Source of the DNA: Piscicola geometra
Lineage: Eukaryota; Annelida; Clitellata; Hirudinida; Piscicolidae
Direction of reading: 5' to 3'
NCBI GenBank assembly: GCA_943735955.1
Contig: OX030961.1
Span: 3,412,920 to 3,476,919 of the forward strand
DNA length: 64,000 nucleotides
The notes under the pieces were generated by a model. That model saw only the letters and a program-made list of their open reading frames with translations. It was not told the DNA's origin and did no database searches. Position numbers and translations under genes: made by a program. This document shows positions 1 through 11,249 of this stretch, piece by piece (position 1 is the first letter of the stretch; each line of letters begins with the position of its first letter).

Positions 1-1
1 A

Positions 2-61
2 GTGGATGAGGTTGGCAGAAAAGTTGAAGGAGTGGATGAGGTTGGCAGGAAGAATGAAGGA
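2..61 (+). repeat. 30-bp in-frame tandem repeat (10-residue unit VDEVGRK-x-EG)
   Basis: Two copies of a 30-bp unit coding VDEVGRKVEG and VDEVGRKNEG, followed by a decayed third start. It lies in the N-terminal extension of the calbindin-like gene and may continue left of the window. Confidence 0.75.
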
Positions 62-3000
62 GTCGATGTGGTAGATGCTGTCAAGAATCTCAATATAAAC
101 GCTACAGTTCCAGCTATAACTGATGAAACAACTACAGCCTCAACTGATGCAATTAATGCAGCACAAGCTGCAGTGACATCCTCAGAACCAACTTGTGCAA
201 CTATTGAATCAACAGCCGCCGAGTCAACAGTTGCTGATATAACAGCGGAAACTGATGCGAAAACAAGCGATGCAATTGCAGAAATTCAAGAAGACAAAGA
301 TCTGAAAATATGTAAAGAAGAAACAAAGCTGCAAGAAGCACAAGAAATAGAAAAACCTATTGAAAAAATGGCAGATGAAAAAAAAGAAGATGAAAAGAAA
401 GTGACAAAAGAAACTAAAGTAGAGAAGAAAATTCCAGAAGACAAAAAAGGAAACTTTCTGAGGCAGTTTCGAAGCGGCAGTAGTGGCTTCAAGAAGTTCA
501 CGGCTTCGCAGTTCATGCAGGTTTGGAACCACTTCGACACGGATGGTAACTTTACATTTTGAACTTCAGAACATTCCTTCTAGATTACTCTTTTATTTAA
601 AATATTTTTACTCGTTTCAGATGCTCATATTTTATGTTATTGTATTTTTATTATGTATTTTTTTGAATTGTAGCTTTAAATAAGTTTTTTATCGCGTTTT
701 TAATGAGCAAATGTTTATTTTAATGTTTATTTTTATTTAACAAGTTTTCTATAAAAAAATCCCAATATATATATATTTATCTTTCTTTTTAAGCCCCTTT
801 AAAAAATTCACCTATTACAAGTCCTAAAATTATCATCAATAGTAAAAACTTTCCATAAATTGTTAGCTCAAGCTATAAAGCTCATAATAGACCTTCAATT
901 GGTTATCGAAATCCTCTAAAACGCCTCAGGCAATGGCTACATCGAAGACCACGAACTTGACGGCTTTCTCAAGGAGTTCGTGCTCTCCTCCTGCCGTGAA
1001 GGCGAGTCCAGACCCGAGGTTGACTACATAGAAATTTAATTAACCTTATTTTTTAAGTTTAAATATAAATATTTTTTTAGAATGTAGAGTAAACTTAGTA
1101 GCGATTAAGTATTCAGAAGGGTCACTGGACTCAAAGTGGAAGTAATTTGAATGAATAATGAAGAGATGTACATTCGAGAAAGCCTCGTATCGATGAGTTT
1201 GAAAGAAATCAATTGAGATGCCTTACAGATGCTTAGTTTTGAGTATAACTACTTGGGTTTTTTCGATTAAACATCCATTATTTTAACGGTTTTACTCAGA
1301 TATATTTTTATTTTATTAATGTATCATGTAATATAATATAAAAATTTTTAATCTCGCCCTTTTTCTTCAAGTTTATTAAGTTCTCTATGCAAATTCCATG
1401 AACTCATGCAAGTACTTTTTTAAGTTATTAAAATTTAGTTTTTTTAAATAAGTGCAGAATTGCATACTTTGATGGCTATGAAACCATAATTCACGTTGGA
1501 TAATAAATGGATAACGGAGAACATATGTTCATTGAATGAACTCATATCATTATTTTTTTTAAATGGAGTATTTTTCTATTCGAGACAATTAATTATTAGA
1601 TCATCCTATTTTACCACTTTAAAAATACAAAATTTAATAATGCAGTTAATAAATTGCTGTATATATTACGCAGCAATTTATTATACATAATTATAAACTT
1701 CAGAGTGTTTAAAAGGCATATAAACCCGAGAGCTGTAATGTCTCTGGAAAATAGTCAAATTAAAAATACTAGGAAGAAATGTTTATAGTATAAATTTTAT
1801 ACAACTGTTCAATTAAAACCACCAAGTCCCCTTTCAAGCGCATTGCTGACTACGCAGTATGAGTAACAGATGGTCGACTGACCTGAAACTAGGCCATTAC
1901 GAATCTCGCTCTAAAACTAATCATTTTAAGATCTTTTAGATAAATCCATTTTAGCGTCAATTAGCTAAAAATTATTTATAATTGTTTAATCAATGGGGTA
2001 TTTGCACTTTCTCTAGAAACCCTTCCCTCCTCTTCCCACCCTGTAAAATATTCTGATCTTTCAGGCGTTTTTATATTTTCGGTCAATTATATTTTTCCTT
2101 TTCAAACACTGATGTCCTTCATCGTTCAATCATCTCCCAATCACCATCTCCTAAGGTCCTTTCGGATTCTGCAATGGCTCTCTTCAGGGAGACTTTCATG
2201 GACGCATTCGACGAGAACCAAGACGGCATGATTGACATCTCAGAGGTGTGGTTTGCCAGTGGAATTGTATTTTTTCACTCTTAATTTTTTTATTCTAAGA
2301 AATTTCAATTTTTTAAAATTAAATTTTTTCTTGTATTTTTTCATAACAACGTCTTTTTGAATATCACTGCAGCTGGCTGAGATTTTACCGACTGACGAGA
2401 ACTTCCTTCTTCTCTTCCATCTCAAAAATCCACTTGAGTCTTCGGTCGAATTTATGAAAGTTAGTTCATAACACAGTTGAATAGGGTCCTATGCTCAGTT
2501 ATAGCATTTAATAGATAGATTGTATGCATATTTGATTCATGCAATTATCCCTTTTATTTTTGTCTCAATTATTTCCAATGATTGATTGACCACTACCATA
2601 TCACAGATTTGGAGGAAGTTTGACAAGGACTGCAAAGGCTACATTGTAACGTCGGAGCTAGGTGTAAGTACAGCGGGAACAAAGCATTCAAATTATATTT
2701 TTCTATGTCCATAATATTATTTTTTATACGATTTTGCGTTATTTGAGACTTCCAATAACTTTGAAACATATCTTAGCCTTTCTTGAAACACATGCTGGAG
2801 ACGCAGAAGACGGTTGTGAGCGACGAGAAACTAATTGAATACACTGAAACCATTGTGAGTTCTCTCAATCTAATTTGAAACTTCAATTGGTTTGTATTTC
2901 CATTTAACGATCCTATGTAATAAAGTTTATAAATCTTTCAAAAATCATACCTGAATATTGAAATTTATATTCAATACTTTAAATATGTTTCAAACCACAG

Positions 3001-3972
3001 TTGAACTTGTTCGACTCGAATAGAGATGGCAAACTGCAGCTGGCTGAAATGTCTAGGTGGGTACCTGATGAGGATGATGATGATGATGGTACACAATCGT
3101 TAAAAGATTTTTGACTAAATAACAAATATTTCAATAAGGTGCCCACTGAATAGTACTGCGCAATACACATTTGGTTTCAAAAATATTATAAACTACTTTA
3201 CAAATAAATTCTCGTTCATCCCAAACCTCAACCAAATCAAAAACAATAAAAAATATGAGCAGAGTGTCGTCACCCCAAAGAACTTTTAGTTCATTACAAC
3301 TAAACGATATACCACTCCAAGGTTGATGCCGGTGAAGCACAACCTCCTCAGCAAGCCATTCCTGAAAGGGGCAAGTTGCATCACACGCAGAGACATCGAC
3401 AGACTCTTCAAGATATATGATCAGGTTTGAGGAGATTCAATTGAATTGGGAAAAATGTTTTTGTCAAGTAAAATTAGTATAAAATTTAATGATCTATGTA
3501 TTTATGTTATTTTAGTTTGTATGGCTTTAGTTTTCGTTAATTAAAACTAAGTTAAATTTCAATTTTCTCAAAAATCAGAACAACAACGGGAGCATTGAAG
3601 ACGAAGAACTGAGTGGTCTCTTGAAGGACCTCATGGACCTCGGAAAGAAGGTATGCTTGCGAGAAGGAGTTCACATCTAGCTAGTGGTATTGATGAACTT
3701 GATCGCTTCTATACAACTTTTTATAGTACGCACACCAACAACACTAACAAAACCTCCTTGCTTCACCTCCTTGCTTCATTTCCTCCCTTCATCTCAGGAC
3801 GCAACACTGGAAGACATAGAGAAGATGAAGGCAGCACTGATGGAGCACTGGGACGTCGATGGCGATGGCAGCATCAGCAAAAGTGAACTTCGAATGTTCC
3901 TCATCCAGCACTGCAAGATGCTGGCCGAAACACAGGGCATCAAGTATGAAGATGAGAGCGATGATGATGATG

Positions 3973-3980
<8 letters not shown>
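2..3980 (+). CDS. Calbindin/calretinin-type six-EF-hand Ca2+-binding protein, 5' end outside window
   Basis: A cytosolic calcium buffer/sensor of the calbindin-32/calretinin family. Visible exons: 2-545, 930-1018, 2156-2245, 2373-2459, 2607-2663, 2777-2854, 3001-3056, 3322-3424, 3579-3650, 3798-3980. Six EF loops can be read in order: DTDGNGYIEDHE, DENQDGMIDISE, DKDCKGYIVTSE, DSNRDGKLQLAE, DQNNNGSIEDEE and DVDGDGSISKSE. The third has Lys at loop position 5, where an acidic or Asn residue is usual. The family linkers LAEILPTDENFLLLF and 'SRLMPVKHNLL' are present. The protein ends in a run of Asp coded by (GAT)n. Unusual: at least 150 residues of Lys/Glu/Thr/Ala-rich sequence precede EF1, whereas family members start almost directly at EF1. 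The reading frame is open to the window edge, so the start is not visible. The end of the fifth exon is uncertain by one codon (gtgtaa or gtaagt donor). Confidence 0.9.

Positions 3981-4010
<30 letters not shown>
3977..4010. repeat. (TGAT)n microsatellite over the calbindin stop codon
   Basis: About eight TGAT units. The first supplies the TGA stop of the calbindin-like gene, directly after the (GAT)n that codes its poly-Asp tail, so slippage here could move the C-terminus. Confidence 0.9.
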
Positions 4011-4916
4011 AATCTGGAGAAAGGAAGAGTGTGGGTATTGTGAGTGTGTGAAAAGTTATGAAAAGGAAAAGATGAATCGGTCGAAGGATAGTTAATAATG
4101 TTATCAGTAGTATTAGCAGTCTTGTTGGTTGAGGTTGTTTTGAGGGTTTCATTGTATAATTCTCAATATTTTAGAGTATTTTAATGCTGATTATTTGTGA
4201 TTTATATATTTAAAATTAGTTACTTAAAAATTTTATACAAGTAATTTACTGAAAAATACGAAATAAGCGGAATTTTTAAGGGTTTTAGATTTCTATTGAA
4301 ATGCTACTTTAATTTTGATGTAATCTCTACAAGGAAATTATCTTGAATCCTTTAAATTCTTTTTTGAAACTGCATCATATTCAAGTCCGGTGAATTAATC
4401 TTTTATATTTGGAATTTATTATCTTTTTCATGTGAATAATTGATTTTTCATTTAATTCTATTTTTTGACCCGGTTCTAAAACATAATGAGATTTTCGAAT
4501 AATATAAATTTTCGTTTTTTCTTCTCATAAAGCATATTTCAGAATTGTAAGTTCAAAACCATAAATGAAACTAGATTTATTTTTATTATACTATTGTTTT
4601 ATTATTGGCTTTTGATGACTGAACTGCCTTACTTGAATTTTGTGTTCATAATATTCAAATAAAAGGTTTGGAAAATATTTATGTAGAATTTCCATCGAAG
4701 TCTTCAAAAATAAACTAACGACTAAAAATTCTAGCTTTAATTTGCAAGAAACCCGTATGAAAAAATTTGCAAATTTATTATTTTATTTATGGTTGCTATT
4801 TAGTTTTAGTTTTGACAGTTTTATATTAATAAATTCAAAAAAGTTTTTTTACCTTAGCACATCTCTGTTTTATCCGCATTTTGAAGTTCTTTTTTTGCGA
4901 CAAACTTACGAACAAG
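4011..4916. other. Intergenic / 3' UTR of calbindin-like gene
   Basis: AT-rich sequence with no convincing coding exon. A candidate poly(A) signal AATAAA lies at 4658-4663. A T-rich stretch and an AAG precede the SNRPG start. Confidence 0.5.
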
Positions 4917-5436
4917 ATGAATAAAGCTCACGCCCCAGAACTCAAAAAGTAAGTATAATTGTTTTTGAATACTTATCCATCTTAAAATTTAATTTTTAAT
5001 ACGTATAATTAACGTTTTATGAACGATAACTAATTTTTTAAAGGTTTGTCGACAAGCGGCTACAATGTAAGTATAAGAATACTTTTGAGTGAATATTATT
5101 AAAATAGGGTCAATTTTTTTATATAAATGTGCCACTTTTAAACCAAAAATTAATAACAGTAAGACTGAACGGAAGCCGCAAAGTGGTTGGAGTTCTGAGA
5201 GGCTTTGATCCATTCATGAACTTGGTGATTGATGAGGCGATTGAGGAGACCAAGACTGGAGAAAGAAATGAAATCGGCATGGTGGTGAGTTCCAAAAGAA
5301 TAGCTGGATTGTTAAACCATGAATTGCATATTTTCATTTACACTTAAAAATTAAAAGTTAAGATTATACAAAAAAATTACAGGTTATCAGAGGTAACAGC
5401 GTATGCATGATTGAGGCGCTGGAAAGGATTATATGA
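4917..5436 (+). CDS. SNRPG: Small nuclear ribonucleoprotein G (Sm-G)
   Basis: One of the seven Sm proteins that form the ring on the Sm site of U1, U2, U4 and U5 snRNAs. Exons 4917-4948, 5044-5066, 5160-5284, 5383-5436 give a 77-residue protein, the usual size. It begins [19 protein letters not shown], like animal SmG, and keeps the Sm1 motif ([15 protein letters not shown]) and the Sm2 motif ([16 protein letters not shown]). Donors are gtaagt, gtaagt and gtgagt. The ATG stands directly after an AAG that follows a T-rich tract, a possible 3' splice site. A poly(A) signal AATAAA lies at 5514-5519. The gene is convergent with CWC22, with 195 bp between stop codons. Confidence 0.97.
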
Positions 5437-5631
5437 CATCAATGAAATATTTAAGACTGAAATATGTTTAATATTTTCCAACTTGCCCCAACATGCTTTT
5501 AATAGAAAGTTACAATAAAAATCCTTCCACAGAAACCTTTTATTTAAGAATGTGATATTTTTAAAGAATCATATAGAACCAAATTAATTTTTAACATTTA
5601 TAAAACAAAATCTGTTCAATGCAATCAACAT

Positions 5632-8600
5632 TTAGTCATCATCAGAGGATGAAGAAGATGATGATGACGAATCCTTTCTTTTCTTCTTGCTCTTAAGGCT
5701 GTTCGCTTTCTGTATTCTGCGATGGTTTGCCAGCATGACACTTTTCAGGTGACTTCTCAGCTCATCCCTGGTGTGGAGGTGTGCAGAAATAGAAATAGAA
5801 CGTATAAAGAAAGTTAAAAGATTTTTTAAACAAGTTATTTAACTATCGAATAATGTTAATAAAAACGTCCAAAAAAGACTATTAGGTTGCTTAAGTATAA
5901 GTAGAAAAACGAATGCTTTATTCCATGTTGTATAAGAACGTACGTGAGCCCTCCGAGGCCGATGGACGTGAAGTAGTTGATGGAGAAGCGAGTCTTGATG
6001 GGGTCGTCTCTGGGGAAGATGCCCTCGAAACAGGCAGCCAGTGTTCTGAGGGGCGTTTGTGTGTGTGCTTGTGACCGAAACATGTTTGAATTTCTAGGCT
6101 TAGTTAAAAGCAATTTAATGTATTGCACTCTGCTTCATGTTGTATTTTATAATCTATATTGAAGATTATACAATCTGTATTTCATAACGTAATTATAAAA
6201 TAAAACTGAATTATTATGCTGGAACGGCATAACTCACTCGTCATTCAGTCTGGCCTTCAGCTTGCCCAGGCCCATGAACTCACACAAGTCTTGGAAGAGC
6301 GTCTTCAGAAAAACCCTGCCTGTGAATTATAGAGAAAAATTTGAACAACTCATAATAATAAAATGTTCATTTAAATGTTTTGATATTTAAATTATTCCAT
6401 AAGATGTCGTTAACCTGAGGAGGTAGTGTCTTGTTCATTCAGCTTCACTATAGACAGAACCTGCAGAAAAAAATTTCAAAATGTAACTTATAAATAACAC
6501 GATAATGATAAACCTATGAAACTGTTAAAAACATCCGAAAAAATATTATCATTGCAATTTAAAAAATAATCTTCTTAATTATATACATATCATAAAAAAT
6601 GCCACAAAAGCCAATAAATCCCCCCCCCCCCTACCTCCCCCATTAACCTGCCAAGAGATGGCATCGGAGTGGAGAAGGTGGGAGAAGAGAAGGGCCACGT
6701 TGCGCAGTTTTGGCGTTTCCAGGCGGTGAATGGTGCTGTACTGTTCGGCAAACAGCTCCTCGAAGGGTGTGAGATACTTTTCGTGGATTTGACAGAACGT
6801 CTGTGGTGGTGGTGGTGGTGGTGGTGGGACTAGTAGTGGTTGTGACAGTGTTATGATTGTGTTACTACACAATGCCACCGCACCACACCACTCACCTGCG
6901 CCAGTTGTCCATAGAACTTCTCATAGGTTCTCTCCTGGGCACAACAGTCCATGATCATGCAGCACAACTCACGCTGAATGAGATAGAGGGGTGATTTTAA
7001 TCAAAGTTAAAGACATATAATTATAATTTATACAATTTTTGTTTTAAAAAGCGCTTAATTTTTTTTAAATCCACAACACTCATCAACATTTTGAAATAGT
7101 TTATATAAAAACACTTGACAATACATCCCATTTTTAGACTACAACACGACTACAACATATTGCAATTTCACACTGCAACACAACAAAACATATCAACATT
7201 TTTACACTACAACACAACAACTACAATAAAATATCACAACTTTACACAAAAACAACAGCAACAAACAAAAACAACAGCAACAAACAAAAACAACAGCAAC
7301 AAACAAAAACAACAACAACAAACAAAAACAACAGCAACAAACAAAAACAACAGCAACAAACAAAAACAACAGCAACAACAACAACAACAACAACTACCTC
7401 TTGTCCAGGCTTTATCTGCATCTTCATCAACTTGTGGGCGCACTCTTCGTAATTGAGACTCGACTTTATAGTCAGGTAAATATTCCTGCGCAGTATTACT
7501 AAGTTTGTCTCCGTATTGTCGACTATCTCCATCCCCTTCTCTTTACCCTCCTCATCTTCTCCATCATCATCATCATCATCACCATCTCCGCCTTCCTCGT
7601 CGTCATCTTCGTCACTCGCCTCGTCTAGAAGTTCTGTGTTGGTTATGACATGATGATGATGATGATGATGATGATAAAACAATAATAATAACAATAATAA
7701 CTATAAAAATAACAATAATCATCATCATCATGACTAATAATAAATAGGAAAGGCAATAGTGAGACCAACCTTCCTTTATCATTTGGTATTTCTTCTCGTT
7801 TTCCAGGTAGTTTGGATCGAACTTGAAGAGGTCTGCATTGAAAAAGTATAACAACATATTTATAAATGTTTCCCAATCTACCACCACCACCACCCCCACT
7901 CCAACAACAACCACCACCACCCCATTAGCCACAACCACCACCACTACAACAGCCACAACTACCTCACCACCCATCCACAACAACCACAACCACACGCCTC
8001 CGCCCCACCCTAACATACTAAGGTGTTCCTTCTTGTCGTAGTCGCAGACAAGCTCCTTGGTGTGCGTGTGGTAGCACTCTTCATCCACCAAATCCAATTC
8101 CTCTATCACCGATTGATAATCCTGTGGCATGGGTAGATGGATGAATAGATGAATAGATGGATGGATGAATGGATGCATGGATAGATGAATGGATGCATGG
8201 GTTGATGGATGCATGGGTTGATAGATGCATGGGTTGATGGATGCATGGGTTGATGGATGCATGGGTTGATGGATGCATGGGTTTAATGGTAATATGTGGA
8301 TTGAACAAGAGAATTTTTAAACTTTATATTTAGTTAAGTTGTAATCTAATCAGATAGATTGACTGGTCTAAGTATAACAAGATGATTTTAATGTATATAT
8401 GCATACATTTTATATTTTTACATTTCATATTTATATTTTTACATTTCATATTTATATATTTACATTTCATATTTATATATTTACATTTCATTCTTATATT
8501 TTTACATTTCATATTTATATATTTAAATTTCATATTTATATATTTAAAATTTGCCATTTTAAAGTTCACATTCAGTAAATAACCAATAATCAAAACGCTT

Positions 8601-10790
8601 ACAAAATCTCCGCAGAACGCACCTTGTATCCATCCTTGCGTATGGCGAACATCACTTCGACCATGTACCTCACCCTCAGGTCGATGCTGCCCTCGCTCAG
8701 GATGTTCTTGAGGCTGTCGAAGATGCCTGATGAGTGCAGGTGGGTGGGTGGGTGTGAGTGGATGGTAAGTGTGAGTGGATGGTGGTTATTTGGGTGTGAG
8801 TGAAGGTGGGTGTGAGTGGAGGTGGGTGTGAGTGGAGGTGGGTGTGAGTGGAGGTGGGTGTGAGTGGAGGTGGGTATAAGTGGAGGTGGGTGGGTGTGAG
8901 TGTGAGTGGATCGTGGTTAGATGGGTGTGTGTGAGTGGATGGTGGTTAGATGGGTGTGAGTGGATGGTGGTTAGATGGGTGTGTGTGAGTGGATGGTGGT
9001 TAGATGGGTGTGTGTATGGAGTGGGTGGATGGGGGTTGAATATTAGGATAGCATTAAGAATGTTTAAGATGACATGGCGGTGGTGGTGATGATGATGACA
9101 AGATGGTGGTTATGATGATGATGATGGGAAGGTAGTGTTAATGGTGCACCCTCGTTTCACCCATTTCATTAGTCTACAACACACACCTAACTTCCCCCTC
9201 CACCACACACACACCCCCTCTCTCCCTCCCTCATTGAATACCTATACAACAGGTAGGCGCTAGCTCGTTTAGCTTTTTTCCACACTCCTTCAACATACCG
9301 ACCGCAACCTCGACAGAGTCGTCTGTAGGCTTGTCGAGCAGCAATGTCAGTATCTCGAGGACTATGATCTCGTGAGCCTGCATGCGTGTGTTTTTGGTGG
9401 GTAGAGAGGGACGAAAATGGATGAAAGAGCAGGCGATTTTTTTATATTAGTGGATACACATGGATACAGACGTTAATGAAAAAAATAATCTATGATTGAA
9501 ACACAATGCTCTGAAGCATTCAAAGATTCAATGATGATGTTTATTCAATACATTCTATTTAAAATTTAATTTCGAAAACCAATAAAAAACCTCTCCATCA
9601 AAGCACCACCGCCACGACAGTCACCACTCACGACGTTCTGGTTGACGAGGTGCGCCAGGAAACGCACTGTGGCGAGGACGACTGCCTTGTTGCTCCTCTT
9701 GTAGCCCCTCTTGAACTGCCAGATCAGTCGGTCCAACAACAACTCCCCCACTTCGGGAAACTGGGCGGAGGATGATAATCATTATCATCATCATTACCAT
9801 TACCATTATTACTATCATCATCACCACCATCCTATAATTCTGGAAAATATGCAGAACATTTAAACTTTATCATCATCATCACCATCATCCTCTAATTCTT
9901 GAAAATATTTATAGAATTTTAAAAATTATCATCACCACCACCACCATCATCATCCTCATCCTCATTATCATGATCATCACCACCACCATCATCATCATCA
10001 CCACCCACCTTAGTGTTGAGGACGGCGATGAGGGCTGCGTAGACGTGAGTGAAGGAGAGGGAGGCGGCTTGAGATTGCATCACTGAACGCACCAGCAAGC
10101 CTCTGTGCACATTTTAATTAATAGTTACAATAATATTATTATTATTAATGATGCTAAAAATAATAATAATACTAATAATAATAATAGATTTATTGTGGTC
10201 TTTATACTTGTATTTAATGATTTCAATTTTTAAAAAATTAAACATTATTTTCTTAATGAGTCGTATAGATATATAAATGACTATTTCAAGCTAAGGAAGT
10301 TTAGGACATGAGAGTGCTATAATGATAATGATATAACGTCTTACTTTCCTCTGACAAGATTCTCCTGCATAAGCTCCTTACTGATCTCAATCAAGTTGCT
10401 AACTGTCACCTGAGATGGTGATGATTATTTATAATAATAATGTTTAAAAAATAAAGATAAAATAAATAAATAATGTTATAATTAAATATAATTAATCACT
10501 TAATTACCTTGTTGATGAGGCCATGCAGGGACTTCTTGAGGGCCTCCCAAGACATCTTCTGGTACTCTACACTCGACTTGTCACTGATCTTCTCCCTCAT
10601 CATCCGCAGACGAGCGGGAGGGATATAGGCTCCCCCCGTCAAAGTGGGTCTGTCAAAATTTAACATTAGTATGAATAAAAGATGATTTTTGATTAATTTC
10701 GTTCGTTGGATTATTGGAGTTTTTGTTTAAATTATGATTATATGCGTTTCGTTAAACTTCTTACTTTGACTTTTCTTTTGTTTCAGTCAT
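5632..10790 (-). CDS. CWC22: Pre-mRNA-splicing factor CWC22
   Basis: A spliceosome component needed for catalytic activation and for loading eIF4A3 in exon-junction-complex assembly. Sixteen exons on the minus strand: 10790-10765, 10649-10508, 10409-10345, 10102-10009, 9760-9632, 9377-9251, 8726-8623, 8121-8019, 7832-7770, 7633-7395, 6973-6896, 6800-6648, 6460-6415, 6319-6238, 6045-5944, 5767-5632. They total 562 codons plus stop. The MIF4G half opens with [18 protein letters not shown] and runs through [15 protein letters not shown]. An acidic linker, rich in Asp/Glu and coded by a GAT-type repeat, leads into the MA3 half with [38 protein letters not shown] and [18 protein letters not shown]. 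It is much shorter than the human protein: the N-terminal leader is about 10 residues, and the long Arg/Ser tail is replaced by a short Lys-then-Ser/Asp end. The ATG directly follows a pyrimidine-rich stretch ending in AAG. Confidence 0.96.
6795..6832. repeat. (GGT)n tract in CWC22 intron
   Basis: About ten GGT/TGG units immediately beside the acceptor of the exon at 6648-6800. Confidence 0.8.
7247..7395. repeat. 18-bp tandem repeat (CAAAAACAACAGCAACAA)
   Basis: Seven or so imperfect copies of an 18-bp C/A-only unit, then plain (CAA)n, ending at the donor of the CWC22 exon 7395-7633. Open frames across it (poly Gln/Thr/Asn or Cys/Leu) are repeat artefacts. Confidence 0.9.
7646..7740. repeat. 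(TGA)n / (AAT)n microsatellite in CWC22 intron
   Basis: Compound trinucleotide repeat filling the intron between exons 7770-7832 and 7395-7633. Confidence 0.8.
7879..8010. repeat. ACC/CAA-rich low-complexity tract in CWC22 intron
   Basis: Pyrimidine-poor CCACCA and CAACAA runs fill most of the short intron between exons 7770-7832 and 8019-8121. Confidence 0.75.
8128..8285. repeat. GATG-based minisatellite, 16-bp unit
   Basis: Tandem copies of TGGATGCATGGGTTGA with GATGAATG variants, in a CWC22 intron. Confidence 0.9.
8395..8560. repeat. 21-bp AT-rich minisatellite
   Basis: About eight copies of a unit near ATTTTTACATTTCATATTTAT in the same CWC22 intron. Confidence 0.9.
8735..9030. repeat. 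GGTGGGTGTGAGTGGA minisatellite
   Basis: A 16-bp unit (about 8795-8885), followed by a longer GTGAGTGGATGGTGGTTAGA unit of roughly 27-32 bp. Each unit contains GTGAG, a donor-like motif, so this intron carries many decoy 5' splice sites. Confidence 0.85.
9765..10006. repeat. (ATC)n/(ACC)n low-complexity intron
   Basis: Interrupted trinucleotide repeats fill the CWC22 intron between exons 9632-9760 and 10009-10102. A 45-bp stretch (ATTCTGGAAAATAT and ATTCTTGAAAATAT) is duplicated at about 9836 and 9894. Confidence 0.8.
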
Positions 10791-11249
10791 CTTGAGAAGG
10801 TTGACTTAAAACTTTGAAATAACTTTAATCTCTAAAAAATAAATATATAATAGAAATTTTGTTTAATTTTAAATTACGAACTAGTTATCGATATTTAATA
10901 AATACAAAGAAATCGTAGTTTGTTTTTGTATCTTTGAATTGAATTAAATAATCATGTAATCATTCACATAACATAATATGAGTAAAATTTTAATAATTGG
11001 AAAAAAAATCTTTTATTAAGTGCCTTGAAAGAAAAGAAACGAAAATGTTAACTAAATTCAAGTTTTAATTTTGAATGTATCTTCGAAAATATAGAACAAA
11101 AAACACAAACATGAAGAATTATCACGAAAAATTCATAAAATAAACATCCTATCCATATAAATACTACTATATGTATATGATCCTATCTAATTAAACGACA
11201 AGTTAATAAAAAATCAATGACATTACATTTTTTCCTATATCTTCTTTTT
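10791..11249. other. Intergenic spacer upstream of CWC22
   Basis: AT-rich, no convincing exon. It should hold the CWC22 promoter and the 3' end of the next minus-strand gene. TTTTATTAAG near 11010 and TTCATAAAATAAAC near 11140 are AT-rich but no clear signal was identified. Confidence 0.4.

Noticed and set aside
7247..9030. Tandem repeats considered as a CRISPR-like array
   Set aside because: Units are contiguous without unique spacers and lie in introns of an animal gene.
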